Part shown: positions 34,848-44,191 of the stretch, piece by piece | How positions within the stretch are numbered: position 1 is the first letter of the stretch | Layout of the letters: the number at the start of each line of letters is the position of its first letter | Source of the DNA: Glaciozyma antarctica PI12 | Lineage: Eukaryota > Basidiomycota > Microbotryomycetes > Kriegeriales > Camptobasidiaceae | Direction of reading: 5' to 3' | Assembly (NCBI GenBank): GCA_002917775.1 | Contig: KZ627158.1 | Location: 344,578-408,577 of the forward strand | DNA: 64,000 nucleotides | The notes under the pieces: generated by a model | The model's input: the letters and a program-made list of their open reading frames with translations, nothing else | Told to the model about the DNA's origin: nothing | Databases searched by the model: none | Translations under genes and position numbers: made by a program

Positions 34848-36050
34848 TCACCACGCCCCGCGCTTCTTCAACATCGTCCAAACCCCCCTCCGCTCGCACA
34901 GCTTCGCCAACCCCTTCAACTCCTCCCTCCCCTCCAGCTGAACCCAGATTCCCCTCTGCTCGCAGACATCCAGCATCTCCTCGACCTCGTCGAGACGCCA
35001 CGCTGGCAATTCGTTTGCGATACGAAGCGTGGGTCAGGAAGCGAATTTGGCGAAGCTGTGATGATTGAGGGGAGTTGAAAAAGTCGAGGAGGGTGGCGAA
35101 GGGGAGGGGATTGTTGCGGATAGTGAGGGAGTGGAGGGAGGGAGGCCAGGGGAAGGAAGGCAGAGAGCGGTGGATATCGAGGCGGAGGAGGCGGACGGAG
35201 GTGCAGAGGGGCAGATTGAGGTCGTCCGAAGTGGTTTCGGGAAGAGCATGAGGGACGTGAGGTGGGGGAATGCCGAAAGGTCGATCCTGCTCTTCTTCCC
35301 AGAGTCGATTCGGAGCTGAAGGGAGCGGAGCGTGGTGCAGGAGGATGCGAGAAAGTAGTTGGCTCGTTCGGCGTCGCTGAAGTTAATTTTGAGGGATCGA
35401 AGGGAAAAGGAAGTAGGAGGGGAGGGAAGCGCATGGGAATAGCCAGTCCATAAATCTAGTTGCTCCAGATCCTGAGTCCGCAAAAGGTGCGCAATGGATT
35501 CGAGACCTACGTCGTCTGCCTCGACATTATGTTGCAGGTCGAGTCGTCGTAGCCGAATGTTGTAGCTTTGCAACAGCTCGCCCAGCCCCTCGACCTGTCC
35601 CGGTCGCATTCCGGCAAAGACGGCCTGATCCGCACGAGGGCAGCATTCGAGCAACGTGAGGAATTCGTCAGGAAGCTCAAGGTCTTCTCCAGCTTGAGCG
35701 AAGATGTCGACGTCCAGAATGCGAACGAGCGGGCCCAGGTGGGAGTAACGAGCGAGGCTTGCGATGATATCGTCGAGGAGTGGGCTCGCGAGATAGCGCT
35801 CAATCTCCTCATCCGATGATTCGTACTCCTGCCCGTTACCCTCCGTACCAGAGCCGCCGAATTCGTAGAACGTGCACCGAACGGTCCGATAAAGCGCAGC
35901 CCTCGCCGGGGCGAGAAACACTCGACTGACGAGGCAACAGTGGTAGAGATCTTGGTAAGGAGGGGCGAAGAATGGAGGTTTAGGATCGGTGGATTGAAGG
36001 AGGTCGAGGATGTGGGCGATGAGCTCGAAGGGGAGAGCTGGTTGAGGCAT
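34848..36050 (-). CDS. F-box/leucine-rich-repeat-like protein
   Basis: Start MPQPALPFELIAHILDLLQS is F-box-like (LPxELIxHIL), followed by LYHCCLVSRVFLAPARAALY, typical of an F-box second half. A region with irregular leucine-rich repeats follows: LVRILDVDIFAQAG, LRRLDLQHNVEADDVG, LEQLDLWTGYSHALPS, SLRSLKINFSDAERANYF, TLRSLQLRIDSG and LTSLMLF. Such proteins usually act as substrate receptors in SCF ubiquitin ligases; the target is unknown. After LMLF the conserved pattern (LRLDIHRSLP, SLHSLTIRNNPLPF) continues in another frame from about 35240, and again from about 35031 (LPAWRLDEVEEMLDVCEQRG, ending MLKKRGAW). So two single-base shifts are implied, or the gene is decaying. Lineage-expanded families of this kind are common in red yeasts. 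Confidence 0.65.
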
Positions 36051-36682
36051 GGAACGATTGGAAGAGTGGGAGCTGCGAAGACACAAGGAGTCAGCAGATG
36101 CTCGGGCAGCCTTGTCACTGTCCTTGGAAACGTCGTTAGGCAGGTGCAGCGCTGCCTTGGCTACCCGCAAGCGTGCTCCACCTCCTTCCCCATTCCAACA
36201 GCACCGTGCCTCCCTCACAGTCCTTCCGCCTGCCCCTCCTGCCTCCACAACCGAGCCTGGGAAGCATCGCACACACCTTTGTGGAATGCTGTAGATCCTG
36301 TTCGTCCGCGTAGAGCTGGCGAGCGCGTGGTGAGAATCGAGGCGGGGCGGGTTAGAGCGGTCGGGCGTGGGCGTCAGGAGGGGCTGGCGTAGCTAGTTGA
36401 GGAACAAGCGTGTTAGTACCTGGCACGTTGCATTGTAGAAGCGACCTACCAGCAGCGAGAGGGCCTTGGTCGCCGAGCGAGGTGAGTGCCTGTGACTGCA
36501 GGAGGAAGAGGAGTGTTGGCGCTCGCCGTTCCCTCTTGTCCATCAACTTCCCCCCTCAGCAAGGTCGCCTCGTTCTCCTCCGCCTATTCAAGCTACTCAG
36601 GAAGCTGCAGAAGCTCAGCAATTACCCCGGCGACCAAGTACCGCCCTCGCGAGCTCGAAAAGCTCCAGCCCTGTACCTCGCC
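36051..36682. other. Intergenic
   Basis: About 0.63 kb between the F-box-like gene and the membrane-protein gene, in divergent orientation. Open frames continue from both neighbours but lack conserved features. No other feature seen. Confidence 0.4.
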
Positions 36683-38092
36683 ATGGTTCCCTCGACGAGC
36701 GAGCGTACTCCTCTCCTCCAAGCCAGCTCCTTGAACCCCCTCGCCGCCTCCTTCTCCTTCTCTCCTCCCATTCCCTCGACCTCGACCTTCGTTCCCGTCC
36801 CTCTCGCCGTCGTCGTCCCAACCCCTCCTCCACCCCCCGAGACAGGCGCAAGTCTTCCCGCCGAGGAAGAGGACGCTCGACGCGCCCACACCCTCTCCCC
36901 CCACACTCGTACCCACAGCACGACGGACTCGGACTTCTCCTTCGCCTCCATCATGCCCACCCGTCGCGCCTTTCGCCGCGCACACCTCTGGGTTCAGTTC
37001 CCCGTGTCGTTTATCATATGCGCAGGACTAGCGGGCGTGCTGGTAGCGTCGAGAAGGGAGGTGCGGTGGTGGGAGCTGGGACTGGGGATGAGCGGGTGGT
37101 TGGCGAGCGAGAGTTCGAAGGACATTATCTTCGAACTCCTCACGCTCGAGAGCGTCTCAAGGGACGGCGTAGAGGTGCGAGGAACGGGGTTGGGGCTGCC
37201 AACGATTGTGCACGCCGTCTTGCAGGAATTCCTCCGCCTCGGAGCTATCAGCCTTACGGTCACTCTCCTTCCCGACCCCACTCCCTCCGACTTTGCCCCT
37301 TTTCCCCACCCTCCATCCCACAGGCCTCGACGACCCCTCCCACCGCTCGACACCCTTTTCTTCTCCGCCCTTTGGCTCTCCTTAGGGTGGGCCCTGGTCG
37401 AAATCGCGTTCGGCTCGAGGGACTTTTGGCGTCGAATGAAGCTGTACGACGACGTGCTCGAGGAGGAGGAATACGACGAGGAGGCGGATTCAGGAAGCTT
37501 TGAGAGCGAGGAGGATGAGGAGGAGACTGGGCGGAGAAATTACGGAAGTGCGCCGCTCACGGCTAGCGGAGAGCGACAAGGGCACGAGGCGGGGACGGAC
37601 AAGGGACTACCTTTCTTGAGCAATTCGGCGTTCGAGCGAGTCGTCGCAGATCCAGCGGCGAGGGAGGCGGCTGAGGAGGAGGTGGATGCGAGGATTCGCG
37701 CGGTCGAGCGGGACGAGGTGGAGGGGCAGCTGGGAGTACCGCTGTACGAGATCCCGGTGGCGGTTGTGATCGTCTGGCGATTAGACTCGTACGTTGCTCT
37801 CGTTCCTTTCTCCATACCTCGAGGCTGCTGTAACTCTTGCCCGCACAGAACCCTACTCGAACTCAACCTCAACCTCCACCTCTCCCTCCCCTTCCGCACG
37901 ACCTCTCCCTCGCTCGTCCCCTTCCCTCTCTGGCCGACCTTCTTTGCTGCGACGGCTATCCACGTCCTTCTATCGCTATTGTGGGTCCTCCGGATTCGCT
38001 GGGTGGGGATCCCGAGCGTGAGCTACGCGACGCTCGTGCTGTTGATCGGAACACTGTTTGCGGTACTGGCCGCGTGGGGTGCGTTGGAGTGA
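36683..38092 (+). CDS. Multipass membrane protein of unknown function
   Basis: Start MVPSTSERTPLLQASSLNPL (a TPLL dileucine-like motif, common in vacuolar proteins). A Ser/Pro-rich tail of about 90 residues precedes the first membrane segment (LWVQFPVSFIICAGLAGVLV). Further hydrophobic segments: WWELGLGMSGWLAS; IVHAVLQEFLRLGAISLTVT; LDTLFFSALWLSLGWALVEI; WPTFFAATAIHVLLSLLWVL; VSYATLVLLIGTLFAVLAAW. A long acidic loop (37450-37720) lies between them. The block ELLTLESVSRDGVEVRGTGL looks conserved. One probable in-frame intron at about 37788-37848. I do not recognise the family. Confidence 0.7.
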   Translation: MVPSTSERTPLLQASSLNPLAASFSFSPPIPSTSTFVPVPLAVVVPTPPPPPETGASLPAEEEDARRAHTLSPHTRTHSTTDSDFSFASIMPTRRAFRRAHLWVQFPVSFIICAGLAGVLVASRREVRWWELGLGMSGWLASESSKDIIFELLTLESVSRDGVEVRGTGLGLPTIVHAVLQEFLRLGAISLTVTLLPDPTPSDFAPFPHPPSHRPRRPLPPLDTLFFSALWLSLGWALVEIAFGSRDFWRRMKLYDDVLEEEEYDEEADSGSFESEEDEEETGRRNYGSAPLTASGERQGHEAGTDKGLPFLSNSAFERVVADPAAREAAEEEVDARIRAVERDEVEGQLGVPLYEIPVAVVIVWRLDSYVALVPFSIPRGCCNSCPHRTLLELNLNLHLSLPFRTTSPSLVPFPLWPTFFAATAIHVLLSLLWVLRIRWVGIPSVSYATLVLLIGTLFAVLAAWGALE

Positions 38093-38503
38093 AGATGGAC
38101 CTGGTTTAGTGCGGTCAATACTTGGACAGCAGGGGGCATTGAGGAGGAGTTTGTATCGCAACTCGTATGAATTAAATTTGTGTGAGATCGAGTGAGGGAG
38201 CTACGGCGTCGCTTCGGTCCGCTATCGTACGTAACAGATCCTCACGAGATCCTCACAGGTGGGTGCGCGCGAGATGCAATAATACAGAAGGAGGAACCAC
38301 GCGCGCTGAGTACGGCCGAGCCGCGACAGGGAGGTCGAAGCAAGCTCGCTTTCTTCCTTCGACCACACTCTCCCGACAGACGACCGCCCTCACTCAGCAG
38401 ACACCTGGACTCCCACTGCTCGTCCCGGCTCCGACTTGCAGCCCTTGGTGGCCCTCTTCCTTCCCCGCTTTCCGCGCTCTTTTGACTCCACCCGCGCGTC
38501 TCA
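38093..38503. other. Intergenic
   Basis: About 0.4 kb of 3' end plus promoter for the carrier gene at 38504. No feature recognised. Confidence 0.4.
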
Positions 38504-40286
38504 ATGGCGCCGTCTCTCGTCGGACGCCTGTGGAAGCCAACAAAGCATGTGCTCGACTTCCTCATTGAGCAGTGGTTCGTTATAGGTGCGTCGTACGAGG
38601 AACAGGCGCCGAGAGGGAGGGACGCTAACCGCGCGTTGTTGTGAAGGCATCGCGGTGGTGATCGCGTTAGCTCACGCGTTCCCAAACGTCGGACGACAAG
38701 GAGGGATCATCCAGGCGGAATGGAGCGTCAAGTACCTCCTCGTCGCTATCATCTTCTTCGTCTCGGGCCTCTCCCTCCCTCTCGCGAACCTCGTGCGTCC
38801 TCCTCCTCTCAAATCCCGTCTGCTAATGCCCTCTCCAGTACAAACGCGGTAGGGATTGGAAGCTCCACATCGTCACGCAGGTTACGAGCTTCCTCATCTT
38901 CCCCACTATCGTCTTTGCGGTACGTATACGCTATCCTTATCTCGCTGCGAGTGAGCGACCTTGGCGGGCAGCTTACAAAGGAGCAGATCGTGTCGTGTGT
39001 GCGGGCAGCGGACCCAGATTTCGAGCGATTCGATCGATGGGCGCTGGTGGGAATGGTAGTGATGGGCTGCTTGCCGACGACTGGTGAGTGAGAGCTACGC
39101 GGGACTGAGACAGAGCTGATTTTGGGGGCTCTTCAGTGTCGAGTAACGTCGTGATGACTGGGCAAGCAGGTGGGGATCAGTCTGCGGCTACTATTGAGGT
39201 GCGTGATATTTGTTGCGGCCATTGCTGGAGCTCACCCAGCATCGCAGGTCATGTTGGGCAATTTGGTCGGTGCGCGAGAATCTCTCTCAGGCTGATCCAG
39301 CGAGCTGATTTGCCTTCACAGGCACATTCCTGTCTCCTGCCCTTCTGCAGATGTTCTTGTCCGGATCTTTGTGGAGCTTTGGAGTCCCTCGCGCTTCGGG
39401 AGATGGGGGAACTGGCGAGCTCTATCGTCAAGTCATCATGCAGGTCAGTCCCTCGCTTTTCTGCGCAACATGGGCTCGTCTAAACGAAATCCACAGCTCG
39501 GAGTCTCAGTATTTGTGCCCCTCTTCGTCGGCGAGGTCATTCAGTACTTTATACCCAAACAAGTCAAGTGGTTCCGCGAGACCTTCTATCTTGCGAAGGT
39601 TGGATCTCTCTGTCTCCTCGGAGTTATCTGGTGAGTCGGCAGCGCAGACCCATCGAAGAGCGCAGCCAAACGAAGAGCTTCGCAGGTCGACTTTCTCGGG
39701 AGCATTCCACGCTGGCGCGTTCGAGATCCTCTCGGCTTCGACGCTCGCCTTTATCGTCAACATCAACATTCTCCTCTACATCGCCTTTTCAGCTTCTCTC
39801 TTTGCCCTTGCTCGACTGATGCCCGTCAAGCCGATTCGCAAGCGCAAGCGCAAGGTCGACAAGGAGGAGGAGGAGCACCTTATTGCGAAGCAGCCGCTCT
39901 TCGATCCTTCGACGACGGTCGCGCTGCTATTCTGTGGCGCAGCAAAAGGGATTGTTCTCGGTGGACCGTACGTCTTCGCCTTTCCGATCCTCTCTCGCGT
40001 ATTAACGCTCATCGCAGGATCGTCACGATTCTCTACGGAGGACTCCCCCCGCTCGAAGCAGCAACTGTTTCGGTACCCCTAGTTCTATATCAAGGCTCGC
40101 AGGTCGTCTTGGGACAGGTGACGGTTGCTCTATGCCGGTGGTGGATGAAGCGACTCAAGGAGCAGGAGGCGGCGGCGTCGCTTTTAAACGAGGGGGAGAA
40201 GGCTGCCGAGAGTGCGGTGGACGACGGGGGGAGCAAGGGGGAGGAGGTTACAGGGGAGGAAAGGACCAGTAGAAGGCATGACTAGA
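38504..40286 (+). CDS. RCH1: SLC10A7/Rch1-type carrier (bile acid:sodium symporter superfamily)
   Basis: Predicted ten-helix plasma-membrane protein of the bacterial/fungal SBF-like group. In yeasts Rch1 restrains calcium uptake. Start MAPSLVGRLWKPTKHVLDFL, then HAFPNVGRQGGIIQAEWSVK, IIFFVSGLSLPLANLYKRGR, TQVTSFLIFPTIVFA, WALVGMVVMGCLPTTVSSNV, MTGQAGGDQSAATIEVMLGN, LGVSVFVPLFVGEVIQYFIP, ALLFCGAAKGIVLGGPIVTI and PLVLYQGSQVVLGQ. The PTTVSSNVxMT and GN-G motifs are family hallmarks. A basic loop RKRKRKVDKEEEEH lies near the third-last helix. About seven introns. The C-terminal tail is hydrophilic. Confidence 0.88.
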
Positions 40287-40406
40287 CTATAATACAGCGT
40301 CGGAAACACCGGAGCAAGAGGACTCGAGGAGTTGGCGCGCGCGCTCGGCCGCTCGGCAGGAACTCGTTCAGCTCGCGGGGGTTTCCCTCTCACAACACGC
40401 CTGGCG

Positions 40407-43400
40407 ATGGCGCTTCCAACACCAACACTCTCCTTACCTCCACAGCCATCCGATCCCACCCCTCTGGAGCTGCCGAATGAGCTGCTCCTCGCGCTCCACC
40501 GGACTCTCGAGCGGGATGCGTTGGACGCCTTCGTGCTAGGCGGCGGCGGTGCGGGCGGCGTACAAGTCGAGGACGTGCTGAACGAGCTAATACCAGGAGG
40601 TACGCACCTGTGCATCACGGGCGAGGAAGGAGGGAGCTAACGGCGCTGGTCCTCAGAACACGCACTCCCTCAAACGCCGCTCATCTCCCTCCTGCTACGC
40701 GCCAAGATTCAAGACCTGAGGATGGAGGTGGCCGAGCTGAGAGCTCAGTTGGAGGAGGATCAGGATCAGGACAAGATGACAATCATTCAGGAGCTCATCG
40801 GGGTGCGTTGCTCAGGTCGGACGAGGGGAGGAGAGCTGATGCAGCTACAGGACCTGCTGTCGCAAGTGACTGGTATCAGGGATGCAGCTACAGAGAGCGA
40901 GATGGTTGTGCGGGATATCACGAGGGACATTCAGTCGCTAGACCTGGCGAAGAAGCACCTCATCGCGAGCATGAACGCGCTCAAGCGATTCCAAATGCTG
41001 GGTGCGTCTTCCGCTTCCTAGCCCGGAGGATCGCAGCTAACCACCTCGATGAACAGTCAATGCCTTTGACCTGCTCACCCGTCTCGCAAAGTCACGCAAG
41101 TACCGCGAAACGGCACAAGCGCTAGGCGCGGTCAAGCAGCTCTCTCAGTTCTTTAAGACGTTCTCGAGCGTGGATCGCGTCGCAGCTGTCAGCCGGGGAG
41201 TGATGGAGGTGCAGGGAGTGCTAAGAGCCCAGGTGATGAAGGAGTTTGAGGATGCGTAAGTCGTTTCGGAGTGGTGGGGAAGCGAGAGCTGATGCGAAGG
41301 TGGCGCAGCTTCGCGAACGAGACTTCAAGAGCGGGCAAGAACTCACAACTAGCGGATGCTTCTCTGGTGGTCGATGCGCTGGGAGAAGAAGCCAAGTACG
41401 CGAGCCTCCGACCGCAGCCCCAGCTCTCAGCTAACCTCGCTTCGCAGGAACTCCCTGCTTTCGTGGTACTCAGTGCTCCTGCTTCGCGACTACCGCCGCA
41501 TCTTTGGCTCCTCATCCGAGGCGGGACAACTTGACAACGTCTCTCGCCGCTTCGCCTGGTTCCGACGAGTGTTGAAGACGCACGAAGAGGAGAACAACGT
41601 CGTCTTCCCTGCTGGGTGGAATGTCGGCGCCGTTTTGGCTGGAGGGTTCAGCGAAGTCACTAGGTACGCCCGCTCCTTGAGATACAAGCTCGAGATCGCC
41701 TGCTGATTTTTCTCGCAGGGACGATCTCAAGAGCGTGCTGGCGAAGGCGGCGTCTGGACTTCAAGTCGGCCTCCTCCTCGAGGCGCTGCAACAAACGACC
41801 GAGTTCGAACGCGAGCTATCAAGAAAGTACTCGATGCCTGTAAGCTCCTTGCTTGCTCTTTGCGCGGTTCCTAGCTGATGTTTGCTTCAGTTCGAAAGCA
41901 TCTGCGCCCTCTCCACCATCAGCCTCGGTCGCTCCGGTCCTCCCGCTCTCCTATCCGTCGTCTTCGAGCCATATCTAGGCGTCTACGTCGACGCACAGGA
42001 CAGGTACGCACTCACTCTCCCCTCCCCTGACTTCGCTCACGCCGTTCGCAGAACTCTCGCCGAAATGATGTCGACCTGGACTTCCTCGCGCGTCTCCATC
42101 TCCCCCTCCGATAACCCTTCCGCCGTCCTCCCTTCCTCGACGGAACTATTCTACTTCTACCGCGAAGCGTTCGAGCGATGCGCAAATCTTTCGGTTCGAC
42201 AGCCGTTGCTGGATCTCACTCGCGTGTATCGCAAGTGGCTCAAGGTGTACGCCGAGGACGTGCTGGGAGGAGCTCTGATGAAGTGCGTTAATCTTTGAAC
42301 ATTTGCGAGGCTGCTTGTGCTGACTTTGATCAAAAAAGGCACGAACGGCGATCAGGCGAGGGACGTCCCAATATCCAAGAACTGCAGACTGCCTGCCTCG
42401 TCCTCAACACTGCCGAGTACTGTCTCGAGACTGCGACCCAGGTCCGTCGTTCCTTCTTTCCTCCCGAGCCTCTTTCTGAACAACTCGCCGCAGCTCGAAG
42501 AACGTCTGCAGGAGAAGATCCACGCCGACTTCAAGGACCGCGTCACCCTCGCCGCCGAGAAGGAGATCTTCCTCAACAGCATTTCCGCCTCGCTCCTCTC
42601 GATTCTGCACGAACTCGAAATCACCGTCGAAGCTCCTTTCGCGCAGATGCTTCGCTCGCCCTGGCGCGACGCCGAGTTCGTCAGCTCGGAGAGCCCGTAC
42701 GTCGGCGAGTTGACGAGGTTGATTCAGACCGTGGTTGGGGTGGTGAGGGAGGGGTTGGAGCAGAAAAAGTATGTGAGGAGCGTGTGCGATAAGCTGGTCG
42801 GGTGAGTGCGATGGTTTCGAAATGTGAGGGCGACGCTGATGCCAGTTGCAGGCTGGTTCTTGCCAAGTTTACGCAAATGATCGTTCGGTGTCGACCTATC
42901 GCGCAGATTGGAGCAGAGCAGGTGAGTGGACCAAAGTGGCTGAGATGCATAAGACCTGACTCGTCTTTCGCACCGCAGATTCTGCTCGACCTTCAGACGC
43001 TCAAGGCATGCCTACTTCATCTCCCACTAGCACCTGGAGATCCAGCGCCGGTTCCGATGTCGTGAGTGCTCATACCTATCTCAGCGGAGCAAGCTGACGC
43101 CTCTCCTCCAGGTACTCTCGCTACGTGACCAAGAGCGTCCTTAAGATCGATACGCTCCTCAAGGTTGTCATGACGCCCGAAGAACCTGCCGAGGAGTTCG
43201 TCAAGCACTACCTCCTCCTCGTTCCGTGCTTGTCATTCTCGGACTTTCAGAAAGTGTTGGATCTCAAGGTCCGTCGTCGCCCAGTTCGCCGCACGACGCT
43301 ATTCTCACCTCGTTCCCGCAGGGCGTTCGTCGAGCAGACCAGAACAACCTTCTCGACCTCTTCCTCGCCCGTACCTCGACCGCCTCTGGTCTCTCCGACA

Positions 43401-43654
43401 CCTCTTTCCTCACCTCCCTCGACATGGATCCCTCAGCCGGCTCCCTCACCTCTCCTTCTACGTCGGGCTTCACGTCGCCGCAGCCCGGTGCGAACCTCAA
43501 CATCTTTGGCGCTCTGCCGATGCTGCCTAGTAGGGATGGGAGCAGGGTTTCGACGCCGTTGGGGACGCGGGGAGAGGATGGGAGAGGGAAGGAGGCGTTT
43601 CAGAGGCTGGGAGCGAGGTTGGGGATGGCGGGGCGGCTGTTTGGGCAGGGATAG
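40407..43654 (+). CDS. VPS53: GARP complex subunit Vps53
   Basis: Tethering-complex subunit for endosome-to-Golgi vesicles. Start MALPTPTLSLPPQPSDPTPL, then a short link to the Vps53 N-terminal coiled region: VRDITRDIQSLDLAKKHLIA, SMNALKRFQMLVNAFDLLTR, KYRETAQALGAVKQLSQFF and SVDRVAAVSRGVMEVQGVLR. Later: SWYSVLLLRDYRRIF, RRFAWFRRVLKTHEEENNVV, FEPYLGVYVDAQDR and SSTELFYFYREAFERCANLS. The C-terminal half has LNTAEYCLETATQLEERLQE and SYSRYVTKSVLKIDTLLKVV. These follow the Vps53 order. About twelve introns, length near 830 residues. A Ser/Gly-rich tail (43400-43650) varies between species. Confidence 0.9.
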
Positions 43655-44191
43655 AGTGCAAGGATCGTATTCGAATCTGCCGTCAAGGTATTCTGCGTGT
43701 GGATGGAGAGAGATCCGCGGAGGAGGGAGGTCGGGGAACTCTTTTAATTACCATCGTTTGCCCAGACCGTTTGCCCTGAAACCGTTTTTGACCCTGATCC
43801 CGTTGTTTCGCTTATTCTCCTTCAATTCTTCGCCGTTTCTCTTCAGTCAAAGTTCATTTTGTTAATCAAACGATATTCCACCAACGTATCAGTGCTGGCG
43901 CCAGGAGACCGAAATTTGAGGTCAGCACTCGTCGTCCTCTGATCTGGGGCCCGAAGCTCGCCACAAAAATATATTACGAGTACTTGCAGGCGTCTAAAGG
44001 TGTCGGCTTCCTCGCAGATGAAATTTAAGGACTATTTAGTGTCTTGCTCCAAGTTTCAAAGAATTCCGGCGCGTGAGGGCGGCGCAATCGTGCCCGCAAA
44101 GAGGCGGCGTGCGTCCGGGGTCAGCGGCAGCAATTGCGCTTCATCTTTCCTCAGAGAGGGTACCGGAGAGCGCGATAGCAGCACCCTGGTA
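43655..44191. other. Intergenic, relatively AT-rich, up to the transposon end
   Basis: About 0.54 kb with clearly lower GC than the flanking genes (for example TTTTAATTACC near 43742 and ATATATTA near 43970). It ends at the putative TA target site of the pogo-like element. No coding sequence or RNA gene recognised. Confidence 0.45.
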
